This document shows, in pieces, positions 20,808 through 30,863 of a DNA stretch of 60,000 nt (positions are counted from its first letter, which is position 1; each line of letters opens with the position of its first letter). Location: assembly GCA_030704615.1 (NCBI GenBank), contig CM060732.1, forward strand, positions 52,745,053-52,805,052, written 5' to 3'. Under the pieces are notes generated by a model. The model did no database searches and was not told where the DNA came from. It saw only the letters and a list, made by a program, of their open reading frames with translations. A program made the translations under genes and the position numbers. The stretch comes from Takakia lepidozioides (Eukaryota; Streptophyta; Takakiopsida; Takakiales; Takakiaceae).

Positions 20808-23065
20808 CTATTTCATGGAAGTACTAAAGCAACCAACTCTAGCATCATTTGGCCAATTCTTGACTACACTCACAAGCATATCAAGGTTTTCAATATTTAA
20901 CCTGCACCGTCTCAAGTTTGTTATGACACCTGCAATACTAAAAACCCTCTCAGCTTCAATCTGAGATCCAACTATGCCCAAGATTAGCCGTGCCAAAAAT
21001 CCCACATACGGAAAGAGAGACTCGTGTTCTTTCCACCATTTCAAAGGAGCCACGCACTCACCCTCAATTATCTTCGTCCTTCTGAAATGTGATAGTTGTT
21101 CTCTCACTACTGTCAATGTCATGTCTTCATTGTGGTCATGCACACCAAATAAGAACATCTTGTCCATTGTGGAAGTGGGCTGTGATTGCGCCGGAGTATC
21201 CGGATGTAAGACCTTGAAACACTTTATCAAAAGAGGCTCTAACACCATGCTATCATATTGGGACATAATATGCAAAGCACGCTCTTTGCCCACATATTGT
21301 GATATCAATGACAACCCCTTGTAACATGGGTCAAGCATAAACGCGAGCATATTGTGAGCTTTGCGCGATTGAAACCCTTCCAAAAAAGAAAGAAATGGTT
21401 CCAAGACATATACCATCTCTCGAGCCATCCGCCATTCCAACAATGTCAACTCTGTTGAGAAATCCCCCATGCAATTATCCACAGTTGCAGCCCTGGGAGC
21501 ACTACTTCCTCGCATGCGAATTGTTGTGGCAATGGCTGCATTAAGAGCATCGGACAACAGCCAAAATCCCCCAGATTGATTCATAATGCACTCATGAACC
21601 ACAGGCCCTAGAACTATAGAAATTGATTGGGCAATGGCCCACACTTGTGGACTTGGTATGCGAGACTGCAGTGCCAATGAGGTTTGCCTGGAGTAACAAG
21701 TGATTATGGCTTGCCTAAACTCCAAAGTCTCTTGGAAGAGGATCACCTTGGAAGCAAACCGTGTCTTCACCAGAGTCTTCAGTTTGTGGGGATGAATGCC
21801 GCTGTCCACACATGCATTTGTCCATTCTTGTCTCCCTTTGCCACTTTTTTTTGTCCAAGTAATGGTTTTTTGCATTTTTTATAGAAACCGATCTCATATA
21901 TGTGCATACTTTTGCATCATTTGTTGCATATTGGCAATACTTGGACATTGCATGCCCAAAACAGCTATCCACAAATGGAGAATCCAACCCCAAACACGCA
22001 CATGAGACCACCGAATTCAAAGCATTGGTCAAAGTGGCCAAGTTACCTCCCTCATCTTTGACGTAAGCAATAATGCGAGTATTGAGGCCATACTTCACAA
22101 GAAGATTGTTGACTTGATGTGCCATGGCAGCCCCAGATGTGTCAGGTGTCTCAAACATACCAAGAGTCACATGACATTGCTCCCACTGTTCATTAATAAA
22201 GTGCGCTATGATGACAAAAGTGTCAGTTCCCCCTCTTGACATCCACAAATCAAAACTCACAGAGCAAGTAGCACAACTCTGAAGAAATGGGGACCTATAG
22301 CGCTCTTTCGTCTTCTCTGCCAAGATTGGAATGGCCTCATTCACAAATGTCCATCGAGAAGGGAAAACAATCCGAGGATTTTGCCTCAACACCATTCTTC
22401 TTAGCCAAGGGGATTCTACCAAAGACAGTGGAACCAACTCCTTTGCAATGAACAAGACTAAATCCTCATTGAACTGCTTCTGTTGATCATCATTTTGGTT
22501 GTATGGAGTGGAGCTCCCAAAAAAAAAAAACTATGTTTCCAAGAGTGGGGCCGGACCTCTTTTTTGCTGGCCTACGGGCCTTCTCAGGTCCTTCATTTTC
22601 CCTCTCAATCCACCTATGCAAAACAATGTCATGTTCTTGATCCACATGCTTTCGAAGGGCAGAGATACCATTGGTTTTATTATAGGTCACAATGCCCTTC
22701 TTGCTTGCAGGAGTGACACCAACAGGATGACATAGAACACACCTCATTTGTTGTGGATTTGTTATGTCCACTGGAGCAGAGTCTTTTGTTGCATAGAATG
22801 CCCATGTCGAAGCAGTGCGATTGTGGGGCTTCCAAAAATCCCGTTGTTTTTCAAGTACTGGGAGCTGCGCCTCCACATCCAACACCGTGTGTGATGGCGA
22901 AACTGTGGAAGATGACATTGCAGCCGAGGCTTGATGAGCTGATATAAATGAGGCTGCATGATGAGCATCCTCCGCAACATGGCACTCCACCAAAGCTCTC
23001 TCATTATCAACATTGACGTCAGGAACAACTTCCCTTTCTAGTTCATCGAAAATATTGGGCTCCAT
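20808..23065 (-). pseudogene. hAT-family transposase, two frameshifts
   Basis: The likely ATG is at 23065, just inside an exon that starts at a CACAG acceptor (23091). The first frame (to 22490) carries a BED zinc finger: CVLC, then GISALRKHVDQEH. The second (22455 to about 21830) holds the catalytic-domain motifs SFDLWMS and AYVKDEGGNLATL with acidic residues in place. The third (from about 21850 to 20808) ends with the hAT dimerisation region (PLKWWKEHESLFPYVGFLA and GSQIEAERVFSIAG). Frame breaks sit in two homopolymers: T12 (minus strand, 22519-22530) and A8 (21845-21852). Everything else is intact, so it is either a recently dead gene or an active one with sequencing errors. It would cut and paste DNA with hAT ends such as 4576, 19982 and 25702. 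Confidence 0.85.
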
Positions 23066-23189
23066 GACATAAAAAGCTTGTGGAACAACTCCTGTGTAAA
23101 AACAATGCAAACAAAGAATCCAAACGACATTTAATAATTGTGCACAACTCATATATTTACAAAAGTTTGGAATGGTATATGGCTGGCCC

Positions 23190-23370
23190 CACATAGTGAC
23201 CAGCCCCCCACATAGTGAAAGTTTGAACTCGGAAAGGGGAGCACAAATATCAAGAAGGCTTGACAGCCAGCCCCTACCTCGTGTGGACAATCACCCCACT
23301 TTAAAGCTTCATAATTTTTAGTTATAACTCTTCATGTTGTGGTACAACAAGGACTGATTTGGAAGCACAT
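23190..23370 (+). repeat. Single unit of the CCAGCCCC tandem-repeat family
   Basis: GGGAGCAC-AATA, GCCAGCCCC, a T-rich stretch, then GTGGTACAACAAGG-CTGAT matches in order the units at 35204-36530, for example that near 36060-36200. It overlaps the upstream part of the hAT gene on the other strand, showing that the transposase region and the repeat array belong to related elements. Confidence 0.55.
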
Positions 23371-23396
23371 GTTTTTTAACTAGTACACCGTTAGAC

Positions 23397-24490
23397 AAGA
23401 GTTTCGTGTTGAAACACTCTTTTGTTACGACGAAGCAGTTCAAATCCCTCAGTTGATACATCTCAATATTGGTTCAACAACATGTAAACAAAAACAATGT
23501 CATACATGGGGCATTGCAGATCATCCCCCGAGGCATGAAGTAGCCAAGCTGACCACTGAAGCATAAGACTGGTCCACCCCCAACTTGCTAGGTAGTTTTT
23601 GTAATTTGAAAATGTAAATGTACATGTACTAGATAAAAAAAATAACGTAGATCTAAATGTAGGCCATGTATGTAACATTCGGCAAAGGAATTCAAATCCC
23701 TTAGTTCATATCCCTCCATATTGTTTCAAAAGCAAAGATTTTTTTGAACAAAATCACTGTCACCTTAGAGTTTCATGTTGAGAAACTCTTTTGTCACGAC
23801 AAAGAGTTCAAATCCCTCAGTTCATATCCCTCCATATTTGTTCAAAAGGATGCATTTTTTTGAACACAATCATTGTCAGATGAGACTTTCATGTCGAGAA
23901 ACTCTTTTGTTATGGCGAAACAATTCAAATCCCTCAGTCCATGTCCTTCTATATTGGTTCCAAAGCATGCAGTCTTTTGTGCATGCTTTTGAACCAATAT
24001 AATGTTAGATGAGAGTTTCGAGTTGAGAAACTCTTTTGTCAAGGCGAAAGAGTTTAAATCCCTCAATTAGTATCATTCATTATTATTCCAAATGCATATA
24101 GGTTTTGAACAAAAACACTGTTAGAGAAGAGTTTCGTGTTGAGAAACTTTTTTGCTACGCCGAACTAGTAGTTCATATCCCTCCATATTGGTTCTAAAGC
24201 ATGCAAATTCTTAAACCATAACACTGTTAGACAAAAGTTTCGTATTGAGAAACTCTTTTTAACGGCAAATGAGTTCAAATCCCTTAGTTCATTTCCATAT
24301 TGTTCCAAAAGTATGTAGGTTTTTGTACACAACCACAGTCGGATAAGAGTTTCGTGTTGAGAAACTCTTTTGTTACGGCTAAGTATTTCAAATCTTTAGT
24401 TCATATCCCTCCATATTTATTCAAAAACATGTAGTGTTTTGAACAAATTCACTGACAGACAAGAGTTTCGTGTTGAGAAACCTTTTTCAA
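23397..24490 (+). repeat. Tandem array of about 115-bp units, each with a small hairpin
   Basis: About eight or nine diverged units. Each has an inverted pair GAGTTTC...GAAACTC (typically AGAGTTTCGTGTTGAGAAACTC), then TTCAAATCCCTCAGTTCATATC, then CCATATTGGTTC and a TTTTGAACA-AAACACTGT spacer. Hairpins are near 23398, 23768, 23887, 24014, 24129, 24235, 24347 and 24463; a gap from about 23490 to 23680 holds unrelated DNA. The array lies upstream of the hAT transposase. Confidence 0.8.
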
Positions 24491-25352
24491 TCTTGGAATT
24501 CATTACTAAAAATTGTCGACATTGATGTTATCAAAGCAAAACAATCTCATACCTTCTCAGATTCTGTGCTAAAATTCACCGCACAAGAAGGAATATCCTG
24601 ATTTTATTGATGATCTAAATGACAGATGTACATGTTAACTCCGTTCCTAAAGGAAATTTCAGTAAGCAAAAGTATCCTCATTTGTTATTCTGTCTATATT
24701 GTCCTGTAAATCATTTCGATCAATATCGCTATATTTTCTGCTTACTGTGTGTTTGGTGTTATTTTCGGACAAAGGATCAAACACCATTTTCGAATTCACA
24801 TTTCAATAACATTAGAATTGTATTTTGTATCAACTGCAACTATTTTGTTTTTGTTGCATGAAATTGTTGCGATATTTTTTCAAGGTTATCTTTCCTCAAT
24901 GCGAAACCCACCGTTGCTTAGATTTGTGCCCATATCACCAAGTATTTCTCAATGCGAAACTCGCCGCCGCCGCCGCTATAGGTTTAGGTTTCTGGCTATA
25001 CTACTGAAGGTTTCGCCTCACTGGATTGGTGGAGATGTACTGTATAAATGCACCAGTCCTCTATATCCGCTTATGGTTTTATTCCATTTTGAAAACATAT
25101 AACTCATATGACCGAGGTTAAAAAATCATAAAACTCCCGTGACCGTGGGTTGTGCTCATGCGATACCAACCCCGGTGGGGGGAGGGGGGGAGAGCTGGAA
25201 CGAGCCTAAGCAAAGGGGGAACCGTTATATTACCATTATATGTATATTTATTCGCCATTGTACTTTACATTGGAGCAAAGCATAAACTGACACTAGGGAT
25301 TTTGATTCCAAATACAATTTCTAGACATTTTGGGAGCTTTGGTTCACTGTAG

Positions 25353-25517
25353 CAAATTGGGGAAATCTTCCCCCCGAAAATTCACATACAAAGCAGCCCC
25401 CCTTAAATTTTAGGTCTTTCACTCTGAAATTTCCAGAGAGCACTTTTTACGTGCCCCTAATTGTGAATCTAGAGGCCATTTACCCGAGAGAAATATGGAT
25501 ATTGGAAAATTTTGATG
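25353..25517 (+). repeat. Repeat S, copy 1
   Basis: Shares about 165 bp in the same orientation with 37258-37470 (TTAGGTCTTTCACTCTGAAA, TGCCCCTAATTGTGAATCT, GAGAGAAATATGGATATTGG). Copy 2 carries an extra 58 bp, insertion plus target duplication. Confidence 0.75.
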
Positions 25518-25701
25518 GTGAAACCATATTGGTCGTGTAAATTTTTATTTGGGTTCCAATTTTTGTCATTTGTTTTGGTTATAACTCCCATTTGCAACGG
25601 TCAAACCTGCCCCAGATTTAGTAGGGATAGGAGGTTGTAAGGTTCATCCAAGTGGATGGATTGGGGTAGGAAGATATAGCTAGTTTAGCCGGGGTATATA
25701 C

Positions 25702-25925
25702 TAGTGTTGGGCGGTTACCCGCCTGGGCCCCGGGTAACCGCCGGTTCCAGTTCCGGTTATGTGGAACCAGACCGGAACCGGACCCGCCTGTGCAGAACCG
25801 GAACCAAAACCGGAACCGGAAATTGGGGATTGCGTGGGAACCGGAACCGGCGGTTCCAGCTACGACCACATGTGTGGGAACCGGGTTTGGGGACTCCAAA
25901 GCGGTTCCGGTTCCGGTTCCACCCA
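25702..25925 (+). mobile_element. Terminal region of a second hAT element
   Basis: It begins TAGTGTTGGGCGG after the 8-mer GTATATAC (25694-25701) and is packed with GGTTCCGGTT/AACCGGAACC motifs. It is followed by a CT-rich stretch ending in CCAG then GTAAGG (about 26003-26006), which looks like an untranslated first exon. No transposase frame follows; the interior is tandem repeats and the Ty3 insertion. Confidence 0.65.
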
Positions 25926-26139
25926 TGGGCTGTAGCCCTAAGTGTCTCTACAATTCATCCAGCTCGCTCTCTCTCGCATACATCTTGCTCACTACTCTAG
26001 TCCAGGTAAGGTTTGTGTTCCATGTCTCCATCTTCTACTTTATTGTTTGATTTCTCTCTCGCTCTCATTTCATCTCCATCTCCATTCTCTTTCCCTCTTA
26101 GGTTGATTGATTTAATGTGTTGTTAGTTTCTTTTCTTCT

Positions 26140-26356
26140 CAGTTTATCGCACAAGAGGGGGCTGATCTCTCTTCTGCTGCTGTGGCAGGTGGTGGACACA
26201 AAGGGAGGGAGTGTGAGCAGGAAGGCCCCGCCAACCAGCCGTCGCTTGTTGTTGGTGAGCATCCACCATGTTCTTGTTTTTTTTTAATTTTTTGGTTCAA
26301 CGGAGCTAATGGGCCCCATGCTCTTGTATTGTGGTAAGTGGCGCATTGGAGGGAGG
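26140..26356 (+). repeat. CCAGCCCC tandem repeats, left part (split by the Ty3 insertion)
   Basis: One to two units of the same family as 35204-36530: GGGGCTGAT, TGCTGTGGCAGG, GGGAGGGAGTG, AAGGCC, CCAACCAGCC, then a T-rich run. The last unit is interrupted after GGAGGGAGG and resumes at 35204. Confidence 0.75.
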
Positions 26357-26522
26357 TGTTGTGCGCATACGTATCGTTACACAACTACATCGCTGTACAA
26401 AACCACACAACACATGTGCACGCCACACACTAGTATATCACTAGTCCAACCACTAGGCTACAACTAGTCAATCACTAGGCTGCCACTATGCTGCCCACTA
26501 TGGCAGTCACTAGTCCACACAA
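26357..26522 (-). repeat. Extra terminal module A of the Ty3 element
   Basis: A 166-bp module starting TGTTGTGCGCATAC, next to the target duplication. A second copy (26852-27028, 177 bp, starting TGTCGTGCGCATAC) lies on the other side of the left LTR. The right end has no copy. Rich in ACTAG/CTAGT. Confidence 0.8.
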
Positions 26523-26849
26523 TGATAAAGAAGAAGAATACAAGCACAAGCTCATGCGAGCTCATAAAGCTGAAGCATAAACTCATGCATATATAACCTC
26601 ATCACTCAAATACAAGTCAAGCCAAGTGCACCCCACGCCATGGGGAATCCACACTACGGCGCCATAGCTAGGCGCGGTGAGGCTCAACTCGAGAAAGATG
26701 AGCCTCTCGCGCTTGTCGTGAAGATAACCACTCCAGGGCCTAAATCTGCCTGGACCCCTGGATTGACACTTGGTCCAATCCCAAATGTCGATATGTAAAA
26801 GCTAGCTATTTCCTAACTAGTTTCACACTAGTGGTAAAATAACTTGACA
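26523..26849 (-). repeat. 3' LTR of the Ty3 element (327 bp)
   Basis: In element orientation it runs TGTCAAG...TTTATCA, with TG...CA ends. It matches 34877-35203 over its whole length with few differences (equal length, 327 bp). Confidence 0.85.
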
Positions 26850-26851
26850 GC

Positions 26852-27028
26852 TGTCGTGCGCATACATATCGCTACACAACTACATCGCTGTACAAAACCA
26901 CACAACACATGTGCACGCCACACACTAGTATATCACTAGTCCACCACTAGTCCAACCACTAGGCTACAACTAGTCAGTCACTAGGCTGCCACTATGCTAC
27001 CCACTATGGCAGTCACTAGTCCACACAA
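26852..27028 (-). repeat. Second copy of module A
   Basis: Internal copy of the module at 26357-26522, separated from the LTR by GC. In element orientation it is preceded by a purine-rich CTAGGGGAGCGA, the best candidate polypurine tract. Confidence 0.7.
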
Positions 27029-27288
27029 TCGCTCCCCTAGCTGGTGCTTAGGTCCCTCTAAGTCCAGGTAGCCACAAGATGTGATAGTGACCATAGCCTC
27101 ACTAAAGTCCTCCACCACTGTCCCTACTACACTCAAACTCTATAGATCAAGAGGTCGGGTGCAAGAGTTGCCCCATCGTTAGTCGCCGTCTTACAACCCG
27201 TGAACTTGAGCTTGGGATCTCATGTATTGACTTCTATGAGCTTGGCCTCCCATGTCTTGTTAGCTGCCTCCAGTCATGTCCATTGCCA

Positions 27289-27576
27289 TTATCCCAAGCA
27301 GTGTGGACACAACCAATCTCCGTCAGGAACCTTCTCAAGAGGTGGTGTCAAGCATCCCATATGCCAACCCCTTGAGCATCGATCATACACCAGCATGGTG
27401 GTTGCCCCTTTGGCAGACCCACAGAGCATGCACCTCAAACCTGCAGGTACCACTGTCAAGTTTGGGTCAACTCTGCCATCGACATTGGGAAGGTGACATG
27501 GCGCACAATTACGCACATGGTCTTTCCAAGTCATGCCATCCCGACCCTCCAAGATCAAGACTCCTGAGGGCAACAC
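27289..27576 (-). pseudogene. C-terminal PHD finger of the Ty3 polyprotein
   Basis: In frame with the integrase segment but separated from it by a TAA codon (27577-27579). It contains a PHD-type zinc finger: CMLC, then YDRC where CxxC is expected, GWHMGCL, then CPHC before the stop. PHD fingers read histone H3 tails; at the end of an integrase such a module could direct insertion to certain chromatin, as the chromodomain does in chromoviruses. Here the first cysteine of the second pair is Tyr, so the finger would not fold normally. No chromodomain is present. Confidence 0.8.
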
Positions 27577-27579
27577 CTC

Positions 27580-29498
27580 TTAAACCCTCAGAATAACACG
27601 CCCTGCAGTAACATCCAGAGTCGTAGGAGCAGTCTGCTGCAAATAAACATAGTCACCAGGGCTAAACGTCCGAACCCCAGGACGATATCCTCCACCACGT
27701 ATAGTGGCATACCTCAACGTATCACGGTGCTGTGCAATGGCAAGGTTCTCAAAAGCCATGGGCATGACTTTCTTTACCAACTCTGCACGCTGATCACATA
27801 CACGTACCCACACGTCCGGATCGTCAAGGTTAAGGACTTGAGCAGTGTCCCTACGAATGGCTGCAGGCAAATCCGGCTCTCGGCCAAAGAGAAGGAAATA
27901 TGGTGAGAAGGAGGCAAGTGATGCTTGTTTGCTGAACCTGTAGCCCATGGCTAACCAAGGAACCTGAAGATCCCAATCTCCTAGGTGTCCCTTCTGCAAG
28001 CCATACTTGCGCAAACCCCTCTTCACCGTCTGAACAACTCTCTCTGCTAAGCCATCGGCCTCAGGATGATCCCGAGAAGTGGTGCGGTGGTCTATCAAGG
28101 CTTTATCACACAAAGCCTGAAACTCCCCAAGAACTCTCTCCCTTGGTCCGTGAGTACCTCAGCTGGAGCACCAAATCGGCTAAGCACACGATCCAAGAAT
28201 GCATACGCAGCCCCCTCACTAGCCTTGTCAGGCAATGGAACCAACTCAATCCACTTGGAGAAGTGCTCCACCATCACCAACACATATCTGTGGTGGCGCA
28301 TAGTAAGTGGCAACGGTCCTGCGAAGTCAAGACTCCACCTGTAGCCCAATCCCATGATTGGTAAATGATGCAACTGTGGTGTAGGGGTGTTGAATGAAGC
28401 ACGCACCCTGTCACACACCATGCACCTAGCCACGAACTGTTGCACCTCTGTATGCATACCACGCCACCAATACTGCCCCTGTAGTAAACTGTGAGTGCGT
28501 CGCACTCCAAAATGCCCCAACTCCTCATGGGCATGCCGCACTAACCGTGCACGCTGTGTTAGGTGAGGCACGATCATCACCCGACCATCCTCCCACACTC
28601 GAAGCAGGTGTATCCCCTCCCACTTGAACCTCTTGGCTCGTTGTAGGATCCGATCCATCTCCTTGGCAGTCACACTAGCTGCCGTGTCTCTAGTGCGGAG
28701 GTAGTCCAACACAACCGAATCCTCATGTATATCTCTGGCACCACTTGGCTCATCACTAGCCTCAGGGTCCTCAGACACTCCGTCTACAGTCATCCCTGTT
28801 ATAGGTCCAACCTGACCTATCGATGCCAAGATACACAAAATTGCAGATGCGTGCCATCCCGGCACCATCTCCTCGTCCGTCTCACCATGCCACCGAGCTC
28901 CAGTGTCATCTTGCTGGCTCATGCATGGATTGCGACTCAATCCATCCGCATCCCGATTGACCAAACCCGGTCGATGCACAACTTGAAAGTCATACTCCTG
29001 GAGTATGAGTGCCCACCGTGCAAGCTTCCCCATAAGCTTGTCTGACTCCATCAACCACTTGAGTGGCTGGTGATCCGTGACAAGGGTGAAAAGATTGCCG
29101 TATAGATAGCACCTGAAGTGTGCCACGGCCCACACTGCAGCTAAGCACTCTCCCTCATATGAGCTGTACTTAGCCTCTGCAGCGTTGTTCGAGCAGCTAG
29201 CATAAGCCACTACGAACTCTCTTCCCTCATCATCCACCTGTGTGAGCACCGCTCCAAGCCCCAGCATGCTCCAATCTGTATGCAGCTGAAAGGGACGCCC
29301 CCTGATAGGTTGTCTCAGGATAGGAGCCGAGGTCAACCTCGCCTTGAGCTCTTGAAAAGCTCGTTCCTGCTCATCTTCCCACTGCCACTCCTGGTCCATC
29401 TTGGTCAGCTTGGTTAGAGCCTTTGCAATGGTACTAAATCCCTTGACAAACCGTCTATAATAGTTTGCCAACCCCATGAAAGCTCGAACTCGACTCAC
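27580..29498 (-). pseudogene. Ty3 RNase H and integrase, frameshifted
   Basis: The first part (29498-28095) begins at the RT thumb/connection (GLANYYRRF), then RNase H (FQLHTDWSMLGLGAVLTQ, SSYEGECLA, TDHQPLKWL), then the integrase zinc-binding region (HAHEELGHFG, CMVC) and catalytic core (WS-LDF, LTDQGREFLG). A missing G in a run of Gs near 28117-28122 shifts the frame. The rest continues in another frame (28113-27580), with the catalytic Glu region DHPEADGLAERVVQ and the C-terminal domain ending PGDYVYLQQTAP. D, D and E residues are all present. The second part ends at a TAA before the PHD segment. Confidence 0.88.
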
Positions 29499-29540
29499 AT
29501 CCGTGGGGCGTGGAATTTGTGCAATGGCCTCTACCTTAGT

Positions 29541-29882
29541 CTACTGTACCCCCAATCCTCCAGGATATATCATGTGACCCAGATACTCAATCTGGTTGTG
29601 GAAAAACTTGCACTTCCCCGGATGCAACTTCAATCCGTGCGCTCTCAAGCGCTCCAATACCACCTGAAGGTGTCTCTCATGCTCCTCTATCGTAACACTA
29701 AAGATGATGATGTCATCTATGTAGCACCGAGCAAAGTCCACCCCTGCTAAAATCCTATCCATGACTCTCTGAAACTCTGCAGGAGCATTCTTAAGCCCAA
29801 ATGGTAAGAACCGCCACTGATATAGGCAATCCTTGCCGTGCTCATTGATCCCCCAAAATGCCGTCTTCTGCTTGTCCCACAA
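29541..29882 (-). pseudogene. Ty3 reverse transcriptase, N-terminally truncated
   Basis: Carries FLPFGLKNAPAEFQRVMD, the catalytic CYIDDIIIFS and EYLGHMIYPGG. The fingers region with the first catalytic Asp is absent: the frame abuts the end of the protease without room for it. A TAG codon (29541-29543) separates it from the in-frame RNase H portion. It would polymerise cDNA if intact; this copy cannot. Confidence 0.88.
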
Positions 29883-30165
29883 TGGCTTTGGCTCGCATCA
29901 CTGAGCCATCTGTAGGGTGATCCGGCCGTAGTCTGATAGCCAACTCACGCCGTATCATGCCCCGAGCCTGCTCCGATCCTCCCAGAGACGTCTGTATCTG
30001 GAAAGGACAAGGCTCCATATCCGCCTCCGTGAAGCCCAAGCCTGCAATAGCAGCTCTGCCCAGCATCAATGGCTCAGCTCCCGAGTCCAACAAGACCCGC
30101 AGTGGCCGGTACCTCTTGCCTGCCGGTCCACTCAAACAGAAAATGTCATCCTGGTTGTCTAACAT
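29842..30165 (-). pseudogene. Ty3 aspartic protease, C-terminal part lost
   Basis: It contains LRVLLDSGAEPLMLGRAA, the DSGA active-site motif of retropepsins (DSG/DTG), which cleaves the Gag-Pol polyprotein as a dimer. The frame continues to about 29885 and then passes out of frame into RT sequence with the intervening RT fingers missing, so a deletion has joined the two. Confidence 0.8.
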
Positions 30166-30204
30166 GACACTCCAGGTGTCACCATGGCGCGCTCAATGGT
30201 TGGC

Positions 30205-30863
30205 CTAGCTGGCAGCTGCAGCTTGCCATGGCGCCGCCGTGGCAGTCTTGACCCTCAAATCCGAGGATCCCTCCGGCACTACACCTCCCACTATCTCCGC
30301 AGAAGATGAAGTAACCTCCCCACTGTCACAGAGTGTAGCTGCCAGCCTGAACACCTCAGCTGGTCTTACCCACGGCGTCGCAATCATGGTAGCCGAGAAC
30401 AATGGAGCCTGACATACAGATGTGGCCGCTCCTAGCAGCAAACTAGCTGCCGTAGCCTTGGCAACACTAGGTAGTGGTGCTACCCGTGTAGCTCTCCCAA
30501 TGGCATAGTAACCTCCGCCTCGGTAACAGTCGGGCGAGAACTAGGTGCCATGGATGGCGTCGACACTGTCTCCGCCAATGTGAATGACTGAGGAAGCCTA
30601 GCCTGACGGCTTGCCTCCCCACGCTGTGGATCCAACTCCACCTCTGCACCTCATGGCTCAGGAACTCGTGCTGCTCCTCGAGTCACGGCTGTAACAGACT
30701 CCACTTGCACTTGTGGTAGTGCTGCTCCACACATGAATCCCATGCCTCCCATATCTCCTCCCTCAGGAGCAGGAGGTGGACCATCCGGCCTTAGAGCCGG
30801 TACCACCTGAGCTGTAGCCATGGCAGCGAGCCTCTGCTCTAGCTGCTGAAGCCGGTTGGCCAT
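30205..30863 (-). pseudogene. Ty3 Gag-Pro linker, broken frames
   Basis: Three successive minus-strand frames (30863-30651, 30649-30467, 30441-30205) read as Ala/Pro/Gly-rich linker with a coiled-coil-like LQQLEQRLAAM start. Frameshifts separate them. No domain is recognised; position between nucleocapsid and protease gives the assignment. Confidence 0.55.

Noticed and set aside
25682-25701. Right terminus of the first hAT element next to the second GTATATAC
   Set aside because: The 8-mer matches the left target site, but the sequence before it does not resemble the inverted terminus, so the element's end is not established.
25704-26050. Plus- and minus-strand frames rich in RNR/TGTG patterns
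   Set aside because: They translate the GGTTCCGG subterminal repeats of a hAT end.
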